From: Kiritimatiellaeota bacterium B1221
GTDB lineage: Bacteria; Verrucomicrobiota; Kiritimatiellia; SS1-B-03-39; UBA6053
Reading direction: 5' to 3'
NCBI GenBank assembly: GCA_029269125.1
Contig: JARHXX010000004.1
Span: forward strand, 186,001-250,000
Length of the DNA: 64,000 nt
Position numbers and translations under genes: made by a program. Position 1 is the first letter of the stretch. Each line of letters opens with the position of its first letter. This document shows positions 17,352-26,246 of the stretch, piece by piece. The notes beneath the pieces were generated by a model, which had not been told where the DNA came from, made no database searches, and was given only the letters and a program-made list of their open reading frames with translations.

Positions 17352-18191
17352 ATGAACTATATTGTCACCCATCCGGGGAGTGCCCACAAAGATGATTTTT
17401 TGGCCTGTGCGGTGCTTGCGGCTGAATTTTCGCTTCCGATCTATCGTCGCGATCCCACGGAGTCGGAACTGCAGGATCCTGCCGTGTTTGTGGTGGATGT
17501 CGGGGGCCGTCATGATCCCGGCCTGATGAATTTTGATCATCATCAGTTCCCCCGGGATCATCCGCCCTCTTGCTCCTTGTCGTTGGTCTTTCAATCCCTT
17601 GGTGTTTATGAGGATGCCGTCCGTTTCTGTCCGTGGATGAAAACCGCGGAGTGGCTGGATGCCCGCGGGGCGCGTCAAACCGCCAAATGGCTGGAGGTGG
17701 ACCCTCTGGTGGTGGCGCAGTTGAGTTCGCCTATTGATTTTTCACTGCTTCGTTACTTTGCGGAAGAACAGGAGCTTCCGGTTGACCATCCGATTGCGGT
17801 GTTGATGGCGCGCATTGGAGCCGATTTACTCGACTATTTACGTTCGCTCCGCCAAAATTTAAACGCACTCAGGGACTGTGTGGAATTTTGGAAAATCGGG
17901 GATTTGGAAATCTGTTATTTACCCAAAATGGACGGCATGTCCCTCGATCTCGCGTCCGCATTGAACATGTTTGTGCGGGAGCAGGATCGGGACATCGCGG
18001 GAACCATCTCGCCGGATAAACGCGGCTCCGGATTTGGTCTGACCCGTTTTGATGATGATCTGCGGCTCAATTTTACTCGAATTGAAAACGAAGCGGATGT
18101 GCACTTTGCCCACAAGCAGGGATTCATTGCCAAAACTTCCGCTACTGATCCCGAACGATTGAAGCAACTGCTCGCGCAGTCCTGCGTTTGA
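17352..18191 (+). CDS. MYG1/UPF0160-family protein (DHH-like putative exonuclease)
   Basis: A 279-residue protein with the family signature: VTHPGSAHKDDFLACAVL at the start, VFVVDVGGRHDPGLMNFDHHQF around residues 48-69, and a conserved helical middle. The HxDD and DHH elements can bind divalent metals, and the eukaryotic MYG1 relative is a 3'-5' RNA exonuclease. The AAGGA site lies about 8 bases before the ATG. No operon partner is obvious; the next gene starts 105 bases on. Confidence 0.82.
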   Translation: MNYIVTHPGSAHKDDFLACAVLAAEFSLPIYRRDPTESELQDPAVFVVDVGGRHDPGLMNFDHHQFPRDHPPSCSLSLVFQSLGVYEDAVRFCPWMKTAEWLDARGARQTAKWLEVDPLVVAQLSSPIDFSLLRYFAEEQELPVDHPIAVLMARIGADLLDYLRSLRQNLNALRDCVEFWKIGDLEICYLPKMDGMSLDLASALNMFVREQDRDIAGTISPDKRGSGFGLTRFDDDLRLNFTRIENEADVHFAHKQGFIAKTSATDPERLKQLLAQSCV

Positions 18192-18296
18192 GGATTCTTG
18201 TTCCCCTCAAGGTTATCCTGATCCATGCCGCTGACTTTCATTTTGGGATTGGATTGATCTTGGCACCTGCCTTTTTGTCCGCATGATAGCCTTCTT

Positions 18297-19337
18297 ATGT
18301 TTGGATTTCTTACCGCCCCCTGTTCAGCGTGTCGTAGTCAGGAACATTCTGTTTACCGCGCACATTTTTGTGGTTTGTGCAACCGTTTACGTCAGGACTA
18401 CGGTCTGCCCATGCGGTTTCTGGTCAATCGGGATGCGACCTTCCTGTCCATATTAGGGAATGCCCTGGCCGCGACGCAGGAAGCTCCCCAGTCGGCAACC
18501 TGTTGTAATCCTTTGGGGAAACCCCGCTGGGTGGTTCAGGAAGGGGATCCGGTTTCTTATGCGGCTGCGGTCACGCTGTGCGGACTAAAAGCCAAATTGG
18601 ATGATGAAGTGGCGGACCGGCGGTCCTGGCTTACCGGGATGCCTGTTCGTGGCTTACGCGGTGCCTTGTCGGGTCAGATTGCCAAGGCGGAACTTCGATT
18701 AAACCGGTTGGGTTTTCCGGTGGACGCCGTAGCGGAGGCGTTAGAAGAACAGACCCACATCGAAAAACATGCAACCGCGGCGGGGAAAGCGCATCTTGAT
18801 GATTTGAGCCGTCCCTCTGCTTTTTCGTTTGGTAAAATTGTCGCCCACACCGGGGGGCAGGCAAGGGAGACGTTGGAGGAGATCGGACAAAGTTTGGGGA
18901 GGGTGATTTACAGTATGGATGCCTGGATGGACCGTAAACAGGATCAGCGGACTGGCCAGTTTAATCCCTTTTTGTTGCAGCCCGGATTAATGAATACGGT
19001 CCCGGCAATGGTGGAGCGGGATTTGTATACGATCTCCTCCGGCTTGCGGAATCTGCCTCTCAGCGGGCATCGGGAACTCTTGGATTTAATCCTGGGACGC
19101 AACTTGCAAAAAACCTGCGCCCGCATTTTAGAGGATGGGCGTATGGCACATTCTTCATCAGCGAATCAGAAGAAACGGAAACAAAATCACCAAAGTGGAC
19201 CTGCGCCCTTATGCGACTTTTGTGACGTTTTCCTGTGTTGTGACTGTGGCAATGTATGCGATTGTGGGGATACGGACTGTTCGGGCGGCTGTTGTGACTG
19301 CGGATGCGATTGTGACGTGTGTTGCTGTGACTGCTGA
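18297..19337 (+). CDS. DUF5685-type protein with very cysteine-rich C-terminal tail
   Basis: The 346-residue protein begins with a Cys cluster (PCSACRSQ, then HFCGLCNRLRQDYG) typical of DUF5685, which is reported near metal or peptide-modification genes but lacks a known function. The middle part is helical and mostly polar (residues about 60-290). The last 41 residues contain 17 cysteines, mainly as CDC, CGC and CC steps, beginning with CDFCDVFLCCDC. Such density points to metal-cluster binding or extensive disulfides. No signal peptide is visible, so a cytoplasmic metal-binding role is more likely. A new RNA start or operon link to the following gene is not evident. Confidence 0.75.
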   Translation: MFGFLTAPCSACRSQEHSVYRAHFCGLCNRLRQDYGLPMRFLVNRDATFLSILGNALAATQEAPQSATCCNPLGKPRWVVQEGDPVSYAAAVTLCGLKAKLDDEVADRRSWLTGMPVRGLRGALSGQIAKAELRLNRLGFPVDAVAEALEEQTHIEKHATAAGKAHLDDLSRPSAFSFGKIVAHTGGQARETLEEIGQSLGRVIYSMDAWMDRKQDQRTGQFNPFLLQPGLMNTVPAMVERDLYTISSGLRNLPLSGHRELLDLILGRNLQKTCARILEDGRMAHSSSANQKKRKQNHQSGPAPLCDFCDVFLCCDCGNVCDCGDTDCSGGCCDCGCDCDVCCCDC

Positions 19338-19468
19338 GCCCTATTGGGAAAAATTCGTCTTATGCATTTCATAAATCCATAGCTGGAAAAGTGGAGGTTA
19401 TCCCCTATGGTATGCGCGCTGCGGGGACTTCAGGAAAAGGACCCTGTCTCCAGCTCCATGATAAAACT

Positions 19469-20422
19469 ATGAAAAAACAACTTTCTCTTCTTTTGTTCTC
19501 CTGTCTGTATCTTCAAGGCATTACCGCCCAGGATCTCCCTTATACCATTGATTGGAATGCGGTGGAAAAAGGCGTGCAGCAAGTTCAACGCGGGGTGGAT
19601 CAATTGGCCGCTTCGGAGAAAGTCCAGGCCTGGGCGAGGCAGTCCATGGGGAAAATTCAGCAGGCCTTGAACCAATCCGATTGGAATCAATTGCAGGATT
19701 GGCTCCCTTATATTGATCAGGTGGAAACGTATTTATCCGCTTATCCCGAAGCAAAACCTTATGTGGACTGGTTGAATCAACGACGGGATTACTTCGATTT
19801 CGCCAAATCCCATACCCCTCAACTCACCCCGCGCCCTATACCTCATCCCGCAGTCCCGGTACCGGCCGTCCCCACACCTCCCCCGGCAAAAGCGATCGAT
19901 CCGCCGGTTTCGTACCACGAATGGGTTCGGAAAATGAGTCAGCGTCCGGCGCCAAAAGGAGCCGAGGCGCTGGTCCCCCAAATAAAACCTTTGTTTCAAA
20001 AGCACGGGGTGCCCGAAGAAATGATTTGGCTGGCAGAAGTGGAGTCGAGTTTTAATCCCAAAGCGCAAAGCCCGGTGGGCGCGCGCGGGCTGTTTCAGTT
20101 CATGCCCGGTACGGCCCGCTATATGGGCCTTTCCACTTCGCCGCAGGATGAGAGAATCCATCCTCAAAAAAGTGCTGATGCGGCTGCCCGGTATCTCTCA
20201 AAACTCTATGGACGATTTGGGGACTGGCCATTAACTTTGGCCGCCTACAATGCAGGGGAAGGGCGGGTTTCCAAATTGCTTCGGAATTCTTCGCGGAAAG
20301 ATTTTAATGGTATTCAATCTCAGCTTCCCTCTGAAACCCGAATGTATGTTCCCAAAGTTCTGGCCACCATTAAGGTTCGGGAAGGGGTGCCGCCCGATCG
20401 CATCCCGGGCCTGGTCAAATAA
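19469..20422 (+). CDS. Lytic transglycosylase (SLT domain), exported
   Basis: I chose ATG 19469 because it opens on a signal peptide (MKKQLSLLLFSCLYLQGITA, cut before QD). An in-frame start at 19391 would add 26 unlikely residues. A helical N-terminal domain (25-112) leads into a proline-rich linker (118-146), then an SLT domain: AEVESSFNPKA with catalytic Glu192, GLFQFMPGTARYMG, and LTLAAYNAGEGRV. It would cleave the glycan strands of peptidoglycan to form 1,6-anhydro ends. No LysM domain is present. The linker suggests the enzyme reaches into the cell wall from a bound position. It is followed by a long palindrome shared with the convergent gene. Confidence 0.88.
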   Translation: MKKQLSLLLFSCLYLQGITAQDLPYTIDWNAVEKGVQQVQRGVDQLAASEKVQAWARQSMGKIQQALNQSDWNQLQDWLPYIDQVETYLSAYPEAKPYVDWLNQRRDYFDFAKSHTPQLTPRPIPHPAVPVPAVPTPPPAKAIDPPVSYHEWVRKMSQRPAPKGAEALVPQIKPLFQKHGVPEEMIWLAEVESSFNPKAQSPVGARGLFQFMPGTARYMGLSTSPQDERIHPQKSADAAARYLSKLYGRFGDWPLTLAAYNAGEGRVSKLLRNSSRKDFNGIQSQLPSETRMYVPKVLATIKVREGVPPDRIPGLVK

Positions 20423-20447
20423 AGTCTGGGGTTTCCGGGTTAAAAAA

Positions 20448-20476
20448 CAAGTGAGCTCACATTGTGAGCTCACTTG
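20448..20476 (-). terminator. 29-bp perfect palindrome serving as terminator
   Basis: Arms CAAGTGAGCTCACA and TGTGAGCTCACTTG pair over 14 bases around a single central base. Each arm also contains the self-complementary GTGAGCTCAC. On the minus strand it is followed by a six-T run, so it ends the 1490-residue protein gene, and it may also block transcription from the transglycosylase gene. Confidence 0.75.
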
Positions 20477-20500
20477 CATGTCCGGGGCAGACGGGAAGGG

Positions 20501-23500
20501 TTAGTACAGTTTCACGTTTCTGAAATACCCGTTCGCTGTCGGAGTGGTCACATCATGGTCATTCGTAAAAACCAGATAGAGGACATTGCCTGTGAGGAAC
20601 TGGCCCACCGGAATGCTGTAATGTTTCCAATTGCTGCCACTGTAGTCATTATGATTTTGGATGCCCCAGGTTTGGGTGCCATGCAGTTCAAAGATCTTGT
20701 CGGGGCTGATGGTGTCATCCGTATCGAATCCGATGCCGTGTATATCGCCTTCGGAACTGCTCTTGTAATCAAACTCCAGAACGCTGTTTGCGGTAAGGGT
20801 AAACGGCAGATCAATTTTTTTCCATGCGTTGCCACTTAAATGTAAGGTGGCTCCATTGTCCTCGATTACCGCGTTGCCTGCATCTTGATCCTGATCGTAT
20901 GAGCTGAGGGTCATGCTGCTGAAGTCAATCGCGGGTGCCGATTGTTCATAAAGCTTAATGTTGCTGAAGGTGATGCTGGAGGATGAGTTGGCATCATCGT
21001 CGGCGATAAAACCCAGCTTGCTTACCGAACCGGTAAAGTAGCTGCCTGCAGGAATGACGTAGGTGACCTGTCCTGAACCTGTTGAATAGGTGGGGGAGAT
21101 CTTCCAGCTCCAATTTTCGTGGTTAGGATTATGGATATCGCTGCCTCCGAATAGAAACGCACGCCTGCCGTAAAGCGGGTTGCTGTCATTATCCAAAGCG
21201 ATGCCGGCGATTTCTCCGGTGTCAGTGGACTGGACAGTCACTTCGAGCATGGTATTGGCGGTGACCGTGTATGTGAGGTCAAACTGTTTCCATGCATTTC
21301 CGTTCAGTTCCACGCTGTTTCCTCCGGGCCCGATCGCACTGGACGAGGTGGTTCCATCCTGACTCGAATAGGCCGAGGGCTCTCCGACGGAGGTGGACGC
21401 ATCATTCACCAGAATATTCAGGCTGGCTGATTGTTCATACAGCTTGATGTTGCTGAAGGTGATATTTGCGGATACGTTGGCATCGTCATCGGCGAAGAGT
21501 CCCAGATAATTTACCTCACCGGTGAAGTGGCTTCCCACCGGAATCTGGAAGGTGCGGTCACCTGAACCGGAGGTGTAGGCCGGGGAAATTTCCCAGCTCC
21601 AGGAGTCATAATTGGCACTCACATCTGTTCCCGCAAAGCGGAAGGCGCGTCTGCCATTGGTGGGGTCGGTCTCATTGTCCAGCGCGATGCCGCAGATTTC
21701 GCCGGTATCCGTTCCGTTCACCGTGAATTCAAGGATGGTATCGGCGGTGACCGTATAACCGAGCGCGAATCGTTTCCATGCGTTCCCGGCCAAGCTGGCG
21801 CTGGTGCCGGATGCGTCAATATCACAAGCGCCGTTAAAATCCTGCGGGGCATAAGGGACGGCATTCCCCAGGTCCGTGGAGACGCCCTGGATCTCAACAT
21901 GCAGGTTTGGAATGACCGCTCCCTGGGTGGTGGCGGTGGCGGGCGCACTGTTCGCCGAGGTGTTATCTTCGGCATCGAAGGCTGCCACGGTGTAGGTGTA
22001 GCTGGTGTTAGGAGACAGTCCTGAGTCACTGTAACTCGGTGTGAGTGACACGTCAATCCACTCCAGGTTTCGCAGAATATCATAGCCCTGCACGCCGACA
22101 TTGTCGGTGGAGGCATCCCAAGTCAAATTGATTTGACTGGTGGAGACTGCAGATGCGGTCAAGTTTTGGGGCAGTGAGGGTGGGGTCGCATCTGAGCCGG
22201 ATGAAATGTCGGCATAATAGATGCCGCGACCATTTGTTCCGACATACAAGCGGCCAAAGGTTTGGCGGTCGCCCTCCATAATGTGGGGCACATTATTGAT
22301 GGTTGAAACGTTCATTTGAGTCCAGGTAAAGGTGGTTCCTGCGGTGGCATCGGTTGAATACCAGTAGGTGAAATCCTTTTTGCGGACATAGACGGTGGGG
22401 TTGGCATTTCCGGGGGCGGCTTTGCCAAAAGCAAAATCCACCACATTGGAAATATTCGGCACATTCACCATGGAACTTCCGTTCCAATACTTGAAGTGCG
22501 CCTGGCTATTCCAGTTTTGCGCAACAAACCAGAATCGTGAATGAACTCCGGGAAGCGTCTTGAGCTTATATCCATCAGCGGTCCCGACAGAACTCACCAG
22601 GGTTGACCAGGTCGCGCCACCATCCGTACTGCGATAAACAGTGCCGGATCCTACTGATTTTTTATAGAGATAAAAAGTGTCCGGGGCCACGCGGTCGGAG
22701 GCCAGCGGGTTCCGTTTAGAGTCAAACAGGGCGATGCTTTCCACTGAGAGATTCGAACCGTTCCGGGTGCCGCGTGCCCAGGTGACGCCTCGGTCTTTTG
22801 AATACCAAACATATCCGTTGCCTGCAACCCACACCATATTTGTGGGATCAGAGGATGAAACGGCAATGCGCCCGCTCTCGGCCCCGCCGGGACCTTCATA
22901 CAGATTGGTCGGTTTGTTTGACCATGTGATCGTGTTTTCATCCCAACTGGTGGTGGGGGTGGACATGATGTAGGTCATGTTCACATATCCGGTTTCCGAT
23001 CCGGCCATACGGTATAACCGTAACACCGCGGTATCAATGGTGGTGACAGAGCTTAAATCGAATTTGATGTAGCTCCAGTAGTGTCGGTTTGCGTCATTGT
23101 AATATCGTTTACTCCGCAGTTCGGTGTGCGTTCCATAATTGCTCGAGGCCGAGTTCTGATAACAGAAGGCATCGGCGGTAGTGATGAGGGTGGTGTTACC
23201 ATTCAGTAACAGCTCAGGGGCATGGGTGCCTTCTTTGGAGGAAAAGCGGAATATTTCATTGGGAGACTGCCAGGCTCTGGAGCGCACCACAATGGTGACG
23301 CTGTTCGCGCCCTCTGCTTTACGCTTTTTTAAATAGGGTCCGATTTCAAATTCTTCCCATCCCGGGGTGGCGCTGTTGTAGATCGCGCGATAAGCCAACT
23401 GTCCGAAACAGGCCCAGGTTTCTCCTCCGTCGGTCGAGAAGCCTCCCGCTTGATCGTCCGTACTCCGGTTGGTGTAGTAATTGATGTGCCCAACCCTTGC

Positions 23501-24973
23501 CATGGCGGTTTGACTTCCGCTGGTGGCTTCCGAAAAATCGAGCGAAGTGCTGGAAATATAACTCGGGTTGGAAATTTTCCGTGAAGGACGCACATCCACG
23601 TCATAGTGTACAAACCCGTTGACATCCGCCACTGCACTAATCAGGGGAGCCCCGCTGGGAGCACTTGTGAGATTGAGCGGAACAATTTCTTCATGGTTTC
23701 TTTGCAGCAAAAACCAATCCGCCTCCTGGGTGTCATCCTGAATTTCCTGGGTGCGTTGCACGCCAAAAAAATCGCTGGCCCAGACTTCATCGGGGTTGGC
23801 CGGGTTAATCATCATATCCGCAACATGGTCAAATTTTCCAGAGCTGGTCATGGACTTTGTTCCATCCGGTTCAGTGGCGTGAACGTTCCGGTTCATCAGC
23901 GCCCAGGAAGCACCATGGTCGGTGGATCTCCAGATTCGGTTGCTCCCCACAAACTCTCCGACCATAACGGTACCCGCCACCACAGGATCCACAGCCAAAG
24001 CACAATATCCAATGCCCCCCAGGGGAGAAATCGAAGTGGCGGTGGTGGAGCCCCGGGCTACTTTAACCACCGCGTTTCCACTGGTCACGTAAAGAGTGCC
24101 GTCACTGGCCACTTCGCCGCGGGCAGGTTTGTCTACGCTGACACCGGTTACTTTGGTCCAGGTGCTCCCCCCGTTGTCACTGGCGTAAATTCCGCCATTC
24201 CCGGCCGTTGCACTGTAGACGCCAATATACAGGTATTTACTGACGGTTCGGGTGCCGTCACTCACGCTGCCTCCGTTCGGATCTGCGGTGACGAAAATGA
24301 TGCCGACCCCCGAGTCGCCAAGCGCGGGAGGGGTGAGGGTGGACGCATACCACCCATTGTCATAATCATACTTTCTAACTCCGACACCGCCGGAAATATT
24401 ATAAGTCCCAAAATATACGACGTTTGAATTGTAGGGGTCCACCGTGAGCCGCTCGCCTGCTTGACGGGCGCCTTGGTTACTGCGCACTTTTACGCTGGTA
24501 TCCACGGGGGTCCAAACCGGAGCGGCAGAATCCGTGTTGTCGCAGACGTAAATGCCGGAGGGAGTACTGTAATCATATTTGCCACAGGCGATGAAAACGC
24601 GGTCGGCATCCATAGGATCCACCGCAAGGGATCCGATCCCGTATAAATGGCCGTTGTTGTGGGTGTCACCGGGTAAGGTGTCTGTAATTGGTAACCATTG
24701 TACATTGGCGGCGTCCCAACGGTAAGCTCCGCCCACATCGGTACGCATGTAGAAGGCATCGCCTAAAGTGGATGCTGCCAGTCCGGTTACATATCCGCCA
24801 CCCTCAACCGTGACGCTTTTCCAATCCGCGTGGGCCGCGTGGTTCGTCCCCAGTGCAAACCCGAAGAGGACCAGCGCTTTTTGTATCGGCCTGAGAAGCC
24901 GCTTCGTATGATTATTGACGGCATTTGTTTGTGGTGTCTGTGCAGACTGGCTTGTCGATCGCATGCTTCTCAT
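20501..24973 (-). CDS. Secreted GH74-like beta-propeller enzyme with DNRLRE-like insert, Fn3 and three C-terminal modules
   Basis: A 1490-residue exported protein (signal peptide about 1-49; AAAGGTG site before the ATG). Residues 50-520 and 695-955 form a GH74-type double propeller: MRTDVGGAYRWD carries the expected catalytic Asp79, and AVADVNGFVHYD carries Asp449, the position of the second catalytic Asp in xyloglucanases. BNR-like SxDGGxTW blades recur. Between the two propeller parts, about 170 residues (522-692) look like a DNRLRE domain whose C-terminal half comes first. An Fn3 domain follows (about 960-1050), then three related modules (about 1110-1490) with NAWK, a GIALDN-type loop and FSNIKLYE endings, likely sugar-binding. 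It probably cleaves a beta-glucan such as xyloglucan, but the exact substrate is unknown. Confidence 0.85.
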   Translation of the reverse strand: MRSMRSTSQSAQTPQTNAVNNHTKRLLRPIQKALVLFGFALGTNHAAHADWKSVTVEGGGYVTGLAASTLGDAFYMRTDVGGAYRWDAANVQWLPITDTLPGDTHNNGHLYGIGSLAVDPMDADRVFIACGKYDYSTPSGIYVCDNTDSAAPVWTPVDTSVKVRSNQGARQAGERLTVDPYNSNVVYFGTYNISGGVGVRKYDYDNGWYASTLTPPALGDSGVGIIFVTADPNGGSVSDGTRTVSKYLYIGVYSATAGNGGIYASDNGGSTWTKVTGVSVDKPARGEVASDGTLYVTSGNAVVKVARGSTTATSISPLGGIGYCALAVDPVVAGTVMVGEFVGSNRIWRSTDHGASWALMNRNVHATEPDGTKSMTSSGKFDHVADMMINPANPDEVWASDFFGVQRTQEIQDDTQEADWFLLQRNHEEIVPLNLTSAPSGAPLISAVADVNGFVHYDVDVRPSRKISNPSYISSTSLDFSEATSGSQTAMARVGHINYYTNRSTDDQAGGFSTDGGETWACFGQLAYRAIYNSATPGWEEFEIGPYLKKRKAEGANSVTIVVRSRAWQSPNEIFRFSSKEGTHAPELLLNGNTTLITTADAFCYQNSASSNYGTHTELRSKRYYNDANRHYWSYIKFDLSSVTTIDTAVLRLYRMAGSETGYVNMTYIMSTPTTSWDENTITWSNKPTNLYEGPGGAESGRIAVSSSDPTNMVWVAGNGYVWYSKDRGVTWARGTRNGSNLSVESIALFDSKRNPLASDRVAPDTFYLYKKSVGSGTVYRSTDGGATWSTLVSSVGTADGYKLKTLPGVHSRFWFVAQNWNSQAHFKYWNGSSMVNVPNISNVVDFAFGKAAPGNANPTVYVRKKDFTYWYSTDATAGTTFTWTQMNVSTINNVPHIMEGDRQTFGRLYVGTNGRGIYYADISSGSDATPPSLPQNLTASAVSTSQINLTWDASTDNVGVQGYDILRNLEWIDVSLTPSYSDSGLSPNTSYTYTVAAFDAEDNTSANSAPATATTQGAVIPNLHVEIQGVSTDLGNAVPYAPQDFNGACDIDASGTSASLAGNAWKRFALGYTVTADTILEFTVNGTDTGEICGIALDNETDPTNGRRAFRFAGTDVSANYDSWSWEISPAYTSGSGDRTFQIPVGSHFTGEVNYLGLFADDDANVSANITFSNIKLYEQSASLNILVNDASTSVGEPSAYSSQDGTTSSSAIGPGGNSVELNGNAWKQFDLTYTVTANTMLEVTVQSTDTGEIAGIALDNDSNPLYGRRAFLFGGSDIHNPNHENWSWKISPTYSTGSGQVTYVIPAGSYFTGSVSKLGFIADDDANSSSSITFSNIKLYEQSAPAIDFSSMTLSSYDQDQDAGNAVIEDNGATLHLSGNAWKKIDLPFTLTANSVLEFDYKSSSEGDIHGIGFDTDDTISPDKIFELHGTQTWGIQNHNDYSGSNWKHYSIPVGQFLTGNVLYLVFTNDHDVTTPTANGYFRNVKLY

Positions 24974-25653
24974 TATTTCACCTTTAATTGGATTGTGTTT
25001 GCTGGGGATATTTTTGCGGACGCCTTTTTTACAAAAGCTTTACGCAGGGGAGAGTGGGGGAGGGCTCGGGTGCGGGTGCGGATGATGCAGGCCCTGCCGT
25101 GTGTGATCCCGGGGATTGCGCATAGGCAAGTGTCCTGAAACCGTTCGGTATCGCAGTGCCTGTTCCAACCAAAACGGGAAGGCTGGCCGTATTCGGATTT
25201 GAAATTAAAAGATTAAAAACCGACCCTGTAAAGAAGTCAGTGCTTCCCTCATACATGGAGGTTTGGGGCGAGGGGGATGCTGCTTGAATCAGGCATCTGC
25301 ATTCATTTTCAGCAGAGTGAAATTTGATTGTAGTACCGGTCTGGAAGTGCCGGCGATAGAAAGAGCCCGATTGCATGATCAGATGATCTCAGATCTTTTT
25401 CATCATGTACATGGTGAATCCGGTGGCCATATTAAACGGGTGATATAGGCGCAACCCTTCGTCGAGGATTGCGATTCTTTATTTCTTTTTTTATCCGCCA
25501 AAAGGGGCTTGCGGACTGTTTTTCAGATTGGGCGGTACCCGGATACAACCGCAAAATGAACATAATGCCCGAGTGAAATCAGACTCGTATATGGGCGCTG
25601 AATGTTCGTTCCGCGCGATGAAGTATGGGGGGATGTCCCCGCTTCCGCATTTT
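24974..25653. other. Long intergenic region, nothing recognised
   Basis: It holds the promoter of the GH74-like gene near its left end. A 115-codon minus-strand frame (25029-25376) has no recognisable domain and odd composition at both ends. I see no clear repeat, terminator or RNA gene. Confidence 0.3.
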
Positions 25654-26124
25654 TTATTCTGCAGGTTTCTGGTTGCGGATGGATGTGATTCTCCATTCCC
25701 CACGGGGATTTTTCACCAGTGTAAAACTACTCCAGAGAATCCGGTCGGGACCATCCACGCCTTTGATGGTATAGCGGGCATCGATCAGGGCCACTTCCGG
25801 ATCGAGGAAGCGTACGGATTCCACGTGGATACTTCGATCTCCCGGATTTCGGGTGCTGCTTCGTTTCATCCCCGACAGCGCCGCATCACGTCCCCGTCGC
25901 CATTCCCCCCGGGATGTCAGTTGGTCCATTTCAGGATCAAGGAGAGTCTTTACGGCTTCTGTGTCCCGTTCCTGTCTTCCTTCCAAATACAAATGAAGCA
26001 GGTCACGTACTTTGTGTTCCTCTGTGTTTGATGGCGCTTGAGATGGATCCGCTGGGCTCGTGCAAGCGCAGAGGCACAGCAGCATGAGAATTCCGGGGTA
26101 AGTGACGTATTTTACAAAGGGCAT
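25654..26124 (-). CDS. SnoaL/DUF4440-like lipoprotein
   Basis: A 156-residue protein with a lipoprotein signal (GILMLLCLCACTSP). The mature part has the NTF2-like fold pattern of DUF4440/SgcJ-type proteins: an N-terminal helix pair (VRDLLHLYLEGRQERDTEAV), a strand-helix region, and final strands VALIDARYTIKG, WSSFTLVKNPRGEWRITSIR. These proteins often bind small molecules, and many have no catalytic role. The envelope location is inferred from the lipobox. It is transcribed in the same direction as the GH74-like gene and sits downstream of the FKBP gene's terminator. Confidence 0.68.
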   Translation of the reverse strand: MPFVKYVTYPGILMLLCLCACTSPADPSQAPSNTEEHKVRDLLHLYLEGRQERDTEAVKTLLDPEMDQLTSRGEWRRGRDAALSGMKRSSTRNPGDRSIHVESVRFLDPEVALIDARYTIKGVDGPDRILWSSFTLVKNPRGEWRITSIRNQKPAE

Positions 26125-26196
26125 GCTTCAGTTTCGGCTGCTTCAATGATTCGTCAATAATTACCGCCGTGAAAACATCTCCTCAAAGGAGAGGGC

Positions 26197-26228
26197 AAAA
26201 AAAAGCACCGACCCGAAAGGGACGGTGC
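26197..26228 (-). terminator. Terminator after the FKBP gene
   Basis: Stem GCACCG(A)CCC with GGG(A)CGGTGC and a GAAA-type loop (26205-26228). On the minus strand it is followed by eight T residues (A run 26197-26204 on the plus strand). Confidence 0.88.
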
Positions 26229-26246
26229 GGGTTGAAAGGCGGAGAA

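Noticed and set aside
20448-20476. The 29-bp palindrome as an operator
   Set aside because: It follows two convergent stop codons and has a T-run on the minus strand, so a terminator is the better call.
25029-25376. 115-codon minus-strand frame
   Set aside because: No domain was recognised; it has a poor start region and no ribosome site. It may be a fossil, but I cannot support it.
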